Assembly (NCBI GenBank): GCA_030141605.1
Contig: JAQGDQ010000045.1
Coordinates: forward strand, 372,001-436,000
DNA length: 64,000 bases
From: Tubiluchus corallicola
Lineage: Eukaryota > Priapulida > Priapulimorpha > Priapulimorphida > Tubiluchidae
Direction of reading: 5' to 3'
Shown here: positions 1 to 10,698 of the stretch, in pieces
How the letters are laid out: each line of letters begins with the position of its first letter
How positions within the stretch are numbered: the stretch's first letter is position 1
Translations under genes and position numbers: made by a program
Notes under the pieces: model-generated
Told to the model about the DNA's origin: nothing
The model's database searches: none
The model's input: the letters and a program-made list of their open reading frames with translations, nothing else

Positions 1-157
1 AATAATTTTTTTATACCTGTAAGCGTTATAGGCAGTTCCTATTTAATAGTAAATCTTTATACCAATAAGGGAAAACCATCAAGTTCTATTACCACAAATT
101 CCCTGCGCATAATGTTTTTTATAGTGTCTTAAAGATAGCAATTATTAATTAGTTGAG

Positions 158-2590
158 GAATAATCTTAATGTGCCGTAACACTTTCACCAGAACCAAAGA
201 TTTTAAAGTTGTTTTAGATTGCGGTCCGAGTGGCACAGAAAAAACTCTAGCCTGGGTTACCCTCTTCAAAATGTCAGCAGATTTATAGGGGTGCCAATTT
301 GGCCAAACTTCAAAAATGCACAAATCCTATTAAAATGGATATCAAATTACTCGTCTAGTCACTTAGAATGAAAAATATATAGTTTGTTCTAGCTGTGACT
401 TTTCGTTAGGTCACTAAGACTGCACATTGGATATGGTCAATGCACTTACGATCAAAGGTCAAATTTTCCTATAACGTTAGGATTAACCGATTTGAAAGAA
501 CTTTGTAATTAATCATACATTTTTTGGTATGACAAATTCAACTGAACACCTTCAAGAATACAGACCAGCCTGAAGTTACCATTTTTAACAAAAAAGGTCA
601 AACTCTTTAAAAGTATAATATACATTCTTTGATACCAAAGTCGTTCACAGTATCTACGAGCTTTACTCGTTGACAGATTTGCTAGAATCAGACAAATCAC
701 TACAGTTGCCAATATCCGAATTGGTAGGCAAGTCACTGTAGTTACCAGTATCCGAAACGGCGTCAGTTTCATGAGTGCCACCAGCGACTGCTAGAGTTAA
801 GTTAGTGAGGCAGAGCAGGGCGTATATATTGTGCAGATGCATATTTTCCTTGTTCATACACCAATTATGTTGTAGAGGTGCTGGAGTATCACCTGGATTC
901 TTAAAGTTCAACAAGATGAAGACTTGGTAATTGGTTCTGGTAACCTTCATGTTGTGGAATCACTAAAAGATAGTATTTTTAGGGCAGATTTTTTTCTTCA
1001 TTGCTTCCCACTTCCTTGCTCGAGTTTTTACAACTGTCTTGCTAGTTTTGTGCGTGTCTATATAATCGTGAACTGTTCCATGTCAGCCTGTATGTATGTT
1101 GTTATTGGAAGTTTTTTCCCCAAGTTCTTGGAGCAACTTTCGAGCTTCCTCTAACCTCATAGATAGACTGCTTCTCATCACCCTAGAAACTAGAGATGGC
1201 ATCTACGTCAGTATGATTATTGGAACGGGCAATTGTATAAGTAATATCTGCACTGCATAGTGTCATACAATCATAAGCAGCCCCTTTTCTGTTTATGCAC
1301 TGTTTATTTGATATGACGAAGTTGCAAAGACCATAATACCAATATCTTCTGCTTCGACCACAACAACATCTTCAAGTCCAAATTTTCTGTGTTGAGAATA
1401 TATGCATAGAAGAATAGTGCCGATTCCATGTGTTTGCATTAAACTCTTCCATCTCCACATCAATTTTCAAGTCCCAACGAAATATGAAACGCTTCTCTGG
1501 ACGTTGCAATGACAGAGAAATTCAAAAAATGGCTGTACCCGAATTTACAAGAATGTTGAACTCGTTTTTAACATGCTTTAAGGATGGCAGTTTATCGTCT
1601 CTTTTTATGAAGTATTTCATCATCACTAATGAAAGACAATCCTAAAAGCCATTGATGTTCAGTGTCCTTGACATTTAGGTGCAGGTCATATGGATCATTT
1701 AAAAAATTATCTTGGAAATCTTTGGGTGACGAGCTAACGCAGGATTAAAACTTTGTTGACATATAATCACCCTAAGTAAATTGTTTACTATCTTGCTTCT
1801 CCCTCACATCATGGAGTGCTGAGACATTAAATTAAGCCCGTGTCTACTTCAAGCTTAGTAGTTATCGTGCAGGTCTACTTCAACAGATATTTGAGCTTGC
1901 CAACTAACTTTGATTTCATTCCTTTCACAGTGTTCCATTCACACTGAATATTGGAGCATTCATCAGTAACATCAGTGCTACTCTTGCTTAAGACTACTCA
2001 ATTGTAACGTGGCTGGTGGCACTTATGAATCTGATAACTTTTCGGATACTTGGTAACTATGAATACTTGTCTGAGTCTAGTGAATCTGACAATGAGCACG
2101 AACTCGGGACAACTTAGGCATTGTACATTGTACACTTATGTAGCCTGACATAATGGTGAATTTTTGTTCAAAATCATAATTTCAGGCTTAAGATTGCCTC
2201 TTTCATTTTTCAAAGTTGTGTTACATCAAAAAATGTATGATGAGGTTCAAAATATGTTAATACCAATGTCATGAGAAAATTTAACTTTTAACTAAAATGC
2301 TTTGACCTTATCAAATTTGCTGTAATAGTGCATAAGAAAAAGTCAGAGATAAGTCAAACTACATTTTTTATTTATTATGACAAGACGAATAATTTGATAT
2401 CACTAGGATTCGTGTATTTTTGAAATATGGACCTCATTGACCCCCTTCGCCCCCTCCCCACAACAAAAATTGCTGACATCTTAAAGAGGGTAGTCGAAGC
2501 TATACTTTTTCAGTGCCATTCGAGCAGTCTATAACAAGTTTCAAACCTTATTCTAGTGAAAGTATCACGGAACATTAAGAATTATTCCTT
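158..2590. mobile_element. Large inverted-repeat (foldback-type) element
   Basis: The outer arms are diverged inverted copies of one another. The left arm runs from about 158 to about 800 and the right arm from about 1990 to 2590. Matching landmarks include 'aggaataat' with 'cttaatg' at 158-175 against its reverse complement near 2575-2590, the 'accctcttcaaaatgtcagca' type motif near 260 against 2470-2490, and 'catacattttttg' near 515 against 2230. The arms also share a short coding-like segment: V-A-G-G-T-x-E-x-D then S-D-T is read on the minus strand near 780 and on the plus strand near 2010. The centre (about 950-1980) shows only broken reading frames, so I cannot name a transposase. It could be a DNA transposon with very long terminal repeats or an old inverted duplication. 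Confidence 0.6.
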
Positions 2591-3079
2591 TACTAAATAT
2601 AAAGTTGGCTAGTTCATATCATTGACCCGGGGAAAAACTTGCTCTTGTAAAAAAAACTTCGTTTGCTTATGTCATCCATGTAAATGATTGCAGTGATGTA
2701 AGATAGGAAGTAAAAAGAATGCCCCGCAAAATGAAGTCACTGGTCTGTTTATCTGGGACGCGAAAAACTTTCCTGCGGAAAATTCCTCCTGTGTCTCTGT
2801 CTGTGTGTGATATGTGTCTTTGTTCCCACACTCAGTTGGTTGGGAGTTTGGGGCGTTGCCATTACACACGCACACATCTGTAGGGTTCAGTATTGGCACC
2901 CAAGCTCTTCAACAACACGCAGATGCATGACAACAATGAAAAATCACCCAGGTGTATATGACTCACAGCAGGACACGATGACATCATTACCGTATACGTT
3001 GATTTTCTATACTTTGACTGACCTTATCAAAATTATAAATGGCACGGCAGCCTTCTCACTGCTACAGGTTTCATGCTAC

Positions 3080-3267
3080 TCGACTTCGCAACAGGTTGCA
3101 CGCACAAATCGATAACCGTGTGAGACGACTCCCCTGCCAAAGCTTCGGCAGTCCGGGCTTCAGTTAGTATCTGTTGAGTGGCACTGATGTAAGGTGACAA
3201 CTGTAACCGTTATCCGTGTTTAAACATTTGCGATGCGCTAATAGGATTTTCCTCATTAACTGTACCG
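3080..3267 (+). promoter_or_regulatory. Possible noncoding 5' exon/promoter candidate of the Elk gene
   Basis: The more GC-balanced stretch before 3268 ends in CCG followed by GTAAGT, a consensus splice donor, at 3268-3273. It lies 7.3 kb upstream of the first coding exon of the channel gene. That exon begins with a clear splice acceptor at 10584-10586, so an upstream noncoding exon must exist somewhere. I see no convincing TATA box, and a donor match of this quality also occurs by chance. Linking it to the channel gene is inference only. Confidence 0.2.
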
Positions 3268-4935
3268 GTAAGTCTATATACGTAATTTCAGCTAGATTTT
3301 CTGAATTTTAGATGCTCACAGATTTGACTGGATATGAAACACACACACATCAAAAGTAAACAATCGAATCGTCACTTTTTTGCATCTAAGACCACACAAA
3401 GTAGAAAACATTGTTTCAAAAACAATTTTGTTTTTGTTCTCATTTTTAATTTGTCATGATTGATTAATTTGTTTGAAAATGTGAAACACCTAGACAATTT
3501 TAATCACCATAAATAAAGTGCAGTTTAATCACGTGCGCATAACCTTACGTCATCATCTGTTAATATTAAGTATGTTAATTCTACTAGCATTAGCGAAAGA
3601 AAAGACCCTGGTAGTAACTATTCTTACTAGTTATCAAAAGATGTCAAAAAACGCCCTTCTTTATGTTGTGACTTTCTTTTGAACAACGATGGTACTACTT
3701 GCCCTAGAACTTAGAAGGTCTCGAGGTTGTTTTGGTAGCCTTTGCCTCTCTGACGCAATTTAGCGAGTTGTCCTAACAAACTGATGCCGTATTGGAACTG
3801 TTTTATTTAATTACATGAAAGTTATTATAATATGCTGAGACAATAGTCATTATAAAGTGATATACGATTACGCTTGATGCATTTTCGGTTTGAAAACTGA
3901 AAACAAATATCACAAATGAAAACTTTTGCATAACAGTAATTTGTGAGCAGTAAAAAATGGCAAGCACCTTGTACAAAATCCTACACGCATCGCATACAGT
4001 TCTGTCACAAATGGAATTGCCATATAGTGACATTTGCCATTATAAATGTGCGACATACGAAACTCTTACTGTCACCTTTGTAAATCATATAGGCTATTAT
4101 AAAGAAAAAAACGACAAAAACATATGGTAACTGCTAGCGCCATGCAATCTTAACAAAGATATGGCTACATCATAAGAGCAAGTATTGGGGCATGAAGACC
4201 TTTTGGCGCCACCTGTTGAAAAGAAAGAGTAGTGACTAAACGTTCATGCCTTTGAAAACTGCAATGAATCGATCTTTCATTATTATCTTTTAACGCGTCG
4301 TGGTGTGTACGGCTACAATACTGGTTTACGTTGCTCTTTAATTTCTTCTGTGCGTAGAAGCAAGAAACGCTGGGAATGTTGTAATTGAAATTCCTTGGGA
4401 AGCCAGAAACTGGTACAATGAGCCATATGAACACGTCTTAATAGCCATCAGCAACGCAAGTTTATGGCAGGAGTGGAAGACAGAAGAACGCGCAAAAAAT
4501 GGAAAGACACGTCGTTCAAAAGAAGTAAATTTTGGCATTAATTTCTTGGCGGCCATGATTATACTAATTGCTGGTATGCAGTGCCCATAAACATGCTCCC
4601 GAATACACTTATACGCATGCTATATTTCTGGTGTTTGTTGTAAAAAGTAAAACGAATTTTTACATTTGCTTCTACATTTGCAACTGCTATAAAGGGCTTC
4701 ACAAGATCATTCATTGGATCCGGTGTGACTTCAGAAAATTGCCATTGTCTTCTTATTAGCTAACATTTTTTTACAACGTGTTTCCCGTTTAAACTTAATA
4801 TTTCACATCTGCTCCTCTTTTGCACAACTGCCTCTGATGCTTTTTCGCCAGGTGTTGGTGCATTAGACCTGTTACATGAATCGTCAGCAGACGGCTATAT
4901 AGGGAATGGAACCGTTGCCGTGGACATGGTGCGCG

Positions 4936-4980
4936 CTTAGTGATCAAAGTTAAGCAACACTGGTGACCACCGGGAAATTT
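4936..4980 (+). repeat. 5S-rRNA-like decayed fragment
   Basis: The run TGATCAAAGTTAAGCAACA, followed shortly by GGTGACCACCGGGAAAT, resembles the internal-promoter half of animal 5S rRNA (the 'GCTAAGCA' box, then 'GGGAGACCGCCTGGGAATA'). The middle 'CTTGGAT' section is missing. It may be a 5S pseudogene or a piece of a 5S-derived SINE. The similarity is short and was judged by eye. Confidence 0.25.
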
Positions 4981-5709
4981 GCCTCTGTACAGTTTTATCA
5001 GTATACGCCATGAAATTACTTAATTCGTTGAGGGAGGACATATAATATACCATAATTATAGGCAACACGTTGCAGTAACTAAATGAAGTTCAACGTAAAG
5101 ATAATCGCTAATACAGTTATAAGCACAATTAATTTAGCTTAGAATTTACCTACTTCAACATTATCATATATTGTATTGTATAATATTAGCTACAGTGGCT
5201 TTATTAACCACCTTAAAATGAATTTTACTAAAATGCCGTAGAAAGAGGAAGGGCACTATTCACGAGGAACTTGATAAACACCATATTTGCCAATGACTAT
5301 TTGCTAAGGTTAATTAAATTAATAGCTACAACAGTTACACCCGTGCAGCTAAAGAGTGACGTGTTAATCTTAGATTATATTGGATTTCTTGTTTGGGCAA
5401 AATATAAAGTATTTTCACTGGTTTCTCGCGTATTTATAAGAAAATGAAAGTTTATAATCAACCTTTGCACGGACTTTCAGTTACTCAATGAATATATGTA
5501 CTGTAACATGAGTCTGTATTGACACAGCATTTATTAAAGAAACTGATCAACTACGATCCTATAATCCACACACTTACACGGACTGAATGACTTATGGCTG
5601 TCTAGCTGGCCTCGTTGTCTGACTAACTGGCTCAGTCCGCTTCTTTGACTGGCAGGTGAGGCCATAATTATTTGACGTGAGCCACTAAAGGGTTGGGACT
5701 GGCAAGCTG

Positions 5710-5720
5710 GCTGACTGACA

Positions 5721-5755
<35 letters not shown>

Positions 5756-5756
5756 A

Positions 5757-5787
<31 letters not shown>

Positions 5788-5900
5788 TGACTGACTGACT
5801 GACTGACTGACTGACTGACTGACTGACTGACTGACTGACTGACTGACTGACTGACTGACTGACTGACTGACTGACTGACTGACTGACTGACTGACTGACT
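5710..5900. repeat. (CTGA)n tetranucleotide microsatellite
   Basis: Nearly pure CTGA/GACT repeat of about 190 bp with a few CAGA variants at the left edge. All three frames are open on the minus strand, giving a Ser-Gln-Ser-Val pseudo-peptide, which is why a 136-codon frame appears there. Confidence 0.97.
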
Positions 5901-6020
5901 GGACTGTATGACTGACTATGTGAAGTGCAGATGATCTGTGACAATTTGTTGCTATTTTCTCTGCATCACATATAATTAAACCATCATAGTTTTTCGTACC
6001 ACCATGAAATTTATGTGTGT

Positions 6021-6335
6021 AAATTTCTATAACAATGTGATGCTTTAGTATGAAGTGATTCTTTACATATATATGTGTGTGTGTGTGTGGAGCAAATATT
6101 TATTACATATTTAAATTAATGATCTTGTCTTCAGATAATCTACGAGCTGTTGTGACATTGATCTTTCTTCCTTAATACCCTAATGTTAGTGAACATTAAG
6201 CCAGCCAATTTAGCATTACCAAAACTTTGCTGTTGCACGCACCCACGCGCACACATATACACACAAACGCGCGCACACACACATATATATGTAAAGAATC
6301 ACTTCATACTAAAGCATCACATTGTTATAGAAATT
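6021..6335. repeat. Perfect long inverted repeat, about 62-bp arms
   Basis: Positions 6021-6089 and 6274-6335 are reverse complements. The shared block contains 'aaatttctataac', 'gatgctttagtatgaagtg' and 'tacatatatatg' and ends in a GT/CA dinucleotide run. I found no mismatch over about 62 bp. The 180-bp centre holds CA/CG-rich dinucleotide tracts. It may be a small foldback or MITE-like element, or a replication-generated inverted duplication. No target duplication is obvious. Confidence 0.85.
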
Positions 6336-6376
6336 TTGAATTGTAAGGTTTTATTGGTATTACAAAATGTCATCGC

Positions 6377-6918
6377 CTCAAACCGGATGATTGTTTAGAC
6401 TCAATCTCATTTTAATTTACTGTCCAAAATGTACATTTTCTTGCCTATAAAAGTTAGCAATTTTTTCTTAAATTTGAAAAATTAGCTTAGAAAGTTAATT
6501 AACGACAACCGAACACAGCTATTGCTTACGTCAGAAACTAACCACAGTTTGTGCAATGGCAGGCATCTTCCCTTGAGCTACAAGTACGTTAGCGTAAGTG
6601 TTACAGTATTGCTTAAACGCGTGATGTCACGAAAATGCGCTCTACGTCATATGACGTCAGAAACTTAAAGTGCAGTTCATAATCATCGTTATCACGGTGC
6701 CGCCTTCTATTTGTCGGCCATGTGCATGTAACAAAAAGGCGCCGCTGCCAATCTTAGTAGATTCACTGAGACGCGCGTAGCTTTGAAACTTTAACAAAAT
6801 TTGAGTATATGAGGTAATTATTATTTAACCTAAGCTTTGATTTCAAAAAGTTATAGCAATTTTCAATATTTTACAGCAACTGAACTAATAATTACACAAT
6901 CGTCCGATTTTCCTTTAA
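6377..6918 (+). mobile_element. MITE-like repeat, copy 1 (TTAA-type family)
   Basis: This 542-bp stretch matches 57589-58094 in inverted orientation along nearly its whole length. Shared blocks include 'ttgtttagactcaatctcat', 'gttaattaacg', 'gcttacgtcagaaactaacc', 'ggcgccg' and 'ggtaattattatttaac'. The right end retains TTAA (6915-6918), while the left end reads CTCA. The ends show an imperfect terminal inverted repeat around 'CCGGAYRATTG'. There is no coding capacity. Confidence 0.7.
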
Positions 6919-9900
6919 GTAACAGCGGAGGCGTGTTGATTTTCTAGCAGTCTCTTATCAGAGGGAGAAAAGAGAATTTAGAGATACGCTAAAATGTTAA
7001 CTATAAAGTTATGTTACTTAGAATTATGCTTATTTGTTTGAAAGGCTTATGTAACAGGTAAAGAAAATTCATGGTAATTTAAAATTTTTTTAGCGCCAAC
7101 TGATAAAACGTCGCTATATTACCATCACAGTGTGCACTACTGGCTTACCAAAAATATATTGTTAATCTTATTGACAACATAAAGTAATGCTTTTGTAATA
7201 AAGTAACTTTTGCTTAGTTAGTGAAGAGTGTGCTCTGATTGCTTATTAAAAATTTACGCAGTGTTGTCTAAACTTGTTTTAAACGACTTAGCGTCAAAAT
7301 GGCTGCGATTATGGCGGTCATTTTGCGTCTAACACAAGAATTTACATTTATAAGTTCTATATAGGGCAAACGCAAACTCTGTAATAAGATAGCATGCAAG
7401 TCATAAATAATTTCAAAACGAATTTTCAAAACTTTATTTATCAATCGAGTTTTCTTCCTTAAACGTTTTATATGACGATAAGTGTTTCAGTACATTTAAT
7501 TATTTACGTCATCAATGATATTTATGTAGTTTACATTCAAGACTTTGTATAAGGTCGTAATATATATTTACATAATATCTCTCCCTTCCAGAGCCAGCAG
7601 GTGAGTCCAACCAAATATTCTACTACTACTGGTGGGTAACAGCTCCTTTCTGTATTCGACATTTATAGTCTGAAGCGGAGTTAAAACTTATACGACTTCG
7701 TAGACAGCTCATGTGTCTGTACGTATGAATAAAATTGCAAAGCTGCGCATGAGGTGTAGGTACATATACTCTCAGATTGATTCAATGGATGATGACTGTG
7801 TGCATGGCATGCTATGTACGACCATTTTACCTTGTAGCAATGCATTCTAGATCCGCTTTTAGGGGGAGAACTACCATTTTGATCTTGATCACATGTCGAA
7901 GAAATGTCCGCTAGTCAATAAATCCCGGCTAGCCGCTTGTATCGCGTGACGACAATTTTATGCTTTCCCAAAAGTAAAGACATTTTCTAATTTAAAGCCA
8001 GAACGTAAAATGTTTATGTGAATTTCGTCACATAAAACTGAGCGTGTGTAGGTAGAGGAATGAAGATTAAATTGGCTTTTATTTAAACGCGAGATTTTAT
8101 TTGGCGAGTTTTCTGTAAAGTCTAGCTGTTGATTTTCTGTCTGAACTTTTGTTTGCCTTTATTCAGTAAATCCAGTACATCATGTACGATTACAAATATC
8201 CCACATTTTCTTGATGATGATGCTGGAGTGCAATTGAAACGTCATTTGAATAAAAAAGTATAAAAAACTCCTTTTATTGTGGGATAATTTTTTTTATTAA
8301 TAATTTGAAAACTTTACCAACTCTGACTGTTCCTGTATGAAAACACATTTCGGTTAACATTAGCGCGGATTTTACCTAACTGAAACAGAAACATTTTTTT
8401 ATTTCAATTATATCTACTTTCTCTTGATACTCTACAAATATAGAGATTATGACGCAACGCAATACAGGATGAGGCTACACCAGTTTTCCAAAAAAAAAAC
8501 ACTCAGTGTAGTCAGTTGTCATTAATTTTGTATTTTGCAATTCACTGTGCTCACTTTTTTATAAACAATAAGAGGAAAACAGTCTTTTTGTAGTGTATTT
8601 CCCAAAATACACAGTTAGCATTATTTGCCTCAACAAATATCTTATATGCAGCGTTACTAATTTAGAAAAATTATAGCTTAAATAAAGCTATCCAGCCAGT
8701 TGACTCTGCGTCACTCAGCTGGCCTACTGTTGGCGAATTAAAAATCCCTTACGGTCACTGTAAGGCCTAGTCCGGACTCCACGAAAGGCTCCAGCTTTAT
8801 CAATGATTCACCAACGCTGCTTCTCAAGAGGACTTTTATGTTATAAATCTCCATAAACCTCGCACTGAAACTCAATTATCATTTGCTCTTGAATTGGTTA
8901 CTTCTGGAAATGCTAAACATTCATCATTCTTGTAGTCCCTTTATTGCGGATGTCCGTTCTTTGTGCAAATTTTCAGTACTGCTGCAAGAACACGAGTCCA
9001 ATCCTGAAGATTTATTTGAGGAATTGCATATACACATGTTCTCCCATCTGACAATTATTTACTGAAACACTGTCAGCCTTAATCGAGACGGTTTCAATTT
9101 ATTTCTGCTAACAAATGAAATACACTTCTGTCCTAAAATGCCACAAATTATGAGTCAGAGTAAGCGGCACTGCAATGGAATTCTACATCATATGTTTCTG
9201 ACATTTTAATGATTCTATACTTTTTGTGTTGCACTTTGGCTTCTTAGTTTTTGTTTATCGGGCTTGCAGGTTGGTCGAATTCTGGTGAGATTTTTTTTCT
9301 TAACTCAGAACTTAGGCATGCTCTAATCGAAACACATCGTTATAAAGTCAATATTTAACGGTACAGCGTAGGCTGAAAGTTAGAAGAAATATTTGGAACT
9401 CGAACAGCTGCACGAGTTTTGTTGCAGGCAAAAATTAATTAAGACAAAAACGGATTATATATTGATTCGGTGTCAGTCCCAAATTGAAAAAAAAACATGC
9501 CCGTAAAACACGAATTTTAGCCTTGAAGACTGCTAGTGATCAGGTAGAGTAGGTTAAGTAACTCACGAAGAATGTAGACAGAGACTTTAAAGCTAGATTA
9601 GCAACATCAGAGTCGAGTGTAGATGGCAGCATAGTAATAAAAACACGTGGCAGAAGAGAAAATTGAAACTGTCAGGACTCAACGGCATATTTGGCTATAC
9701 AATGAAGTCATGCTATGAAAAAAATAGTCAGAAACATGGTCAAACCAACTCTTTGCCAAAACAGGATTAACCAACTTGCTCATCACTCCACAATCCAAAG
9801 CTTCTGTTCTCTAGTATGATAATGTTTGCAACCACGTATAAATCATTTCTAACATTTATAATATCGCTCTGCAGAAACTTCTGCGACAGCAGATTTTGAA

Positions 9901-10292
9901 ATCGAAGCTTTCCGGTCGCAGTTAGCGTGATGTCAATATTATCAAATGGCATATAAGGTCATGCTCTATAGTTTGAAGGGCGTTAACTACAAAACCGTCA
10001 ATAATTTGTTAAAATTCCCGTCTAACAGCGCAAAATCCCTGCCTGTTTGTTTAAATCCTGTTTGCTAAAAAACGTCTGATCACTAAAGTCTATAGCGAAG
10101 ACGATGACAGTCGTTGATTGGTATTCTTGAGACTGTGCTGATGCGAAAACAGTATTTTTAAACAATACTCTTTTGACATTCAGTTAATACTGCATTGTAT
10201 TGAGTCATATTTGTTAATGGTCACTTTTGTTTGACTGAGCTGGATTCAAGTTTAGAAAAGCATGAATATACCGCATAGGCAAATGTTTATTG
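6919..10292. other. Noncoding stretch upstream of Elk exon 1
   Basis: AT-rich sequence with no supported gene. A small imperfect hairpin lies at 7285-7330, where 'gcgtcaaaatggc' faces 'ggtcattttgcgtc'. Near 7585 a pyrimidine-rich AG is followed within 9 bp by a GTGAGT donor, which I did not call as an exon. Confidence 0.6.
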
Positions 10293-10294
10293 AT

Positions 10295-10336
10295 GTCCAG
10301 CACGTGTTTCGATCTGCACACGGTTTCATCAAGGAC
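10295..10336 (-). ncRNA. Degenerate hammerhead-ribozyme-like motif A
   Basis: On the minus strand the 42 nt read GTCC, TTGATGA, a 15-nt insert, GAAA, CACGTG, CT, GGAC. This matches the layout of minimal hammerheads: a stem I half, a CUGAUGA-like box, stem II, GAAA, a palindromic short stem III, the UH position, and the second stem I half. Penelope-like retroelements are known to carry such motifs. Position C3 of the core is T here and stem II pairs poorly, so I expect an inactive remnant. A sister copy of the same length lies in inverted orientation at 10374-10415. Confidence 0.4.
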
Positions 10337-10373
10337 CATGCATCTTGACATAATCAGGACAGACGGGATTTTA

Positions 10374-10415
10374 GTCCACGAAGAAGCACTATGCAGGGCG
10401 AAACACGTGTTGGAC
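10374..10415 (+). ncRNA. Degenerate hammerhead-ribozyme-like motif B
   Basis: On the plus strand the 42 nt read GTCC, ACGAAGA, a 15-nt insert, GAAA, CACGTG, TT, GGAC. The layout and length equal those of motif A at 10295-10336. The insert contains 'GCACTATGCAGGGC', which would form a 5-bp stem II with a four-base loop if one G were T. The CUGAUGA box carries three changes, so activity is unlikely. It looks like a decayed relic of a Penelope-like element or a retrozyme-like repeat. Confidence 0.4.
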
Positions 10416-10586
10416 ATTTGTCAATGGCACTGCAGCAGGTATTTAATTAGTAATACTACATAAGTTTCACAGTGTGCTAAAATTACTACAAAAATTACAT
10501 ACTAAAATTTTTGAATCGCATTCCTAAATTATCAAAATTAAAAGAAATTGTTCCTTCTATTACAAAAGTTTATTTTTTTCTTGCAG

Positions 10587-10698
10587 CTGTTAGGGAATAT
10601 CAGCAACTAGCGGAATTAAGTCATGCCTACTAGGAAAGGATTACTAGCACCACAGAATAACTTTCTGGAGACCATAGCCACACGATTCGACGGAACAC
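10587..10698 (+). CDS. Elk: Elk-type K+ channel, first coding exon (CDS from 10623)
   Basis: The exon follows a strong acceptor (pyrimidine tract then TTGCAG, ending at 10586). It has a 36-nt 5' untranslated part, then ATG at 10623, and ends at 10698 before GTAAGT. It encodes residues 1-25 plus one base of codon 26. The peptide begins [12 protein letters not shown] and ends ATRFDGT. This is the amphipathic cap that precedes the PAS domain, and the ATRFDGTHSNF context is typical of Elk (KCNH3/4/8), not Eag or Erg. The start was chosen because this Met matches the family N-terminus. The acceptor before the ATG means the 5'UTR is split, so the promoter lies further upstream. Confidence 0.93.

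Larger units (their letters stand above)
2591..5709. other. Noncoding stretch
   Basis: AT-rich sequence with only short random reading frames. I support no gene here. Two sub-features are listed separately: a possible 5' exon ending at 3267 and a 5S-like remnant at 4936-4980. Confidence 0.6.

Noticed and set aside
5534-5944. 136-codon minus-strand frame with Ser-Gln-Ser-Val repeats
   Set aside because: It is the (CTGA)n microsatellite, which has no stop codon in any frame.
7585-7605. Nine-base micro-exon between a pyrimidine-rich AG and GTGAGT
   Set aside because: It cannot be supported without transcript data, and chance matches of this kind are common.
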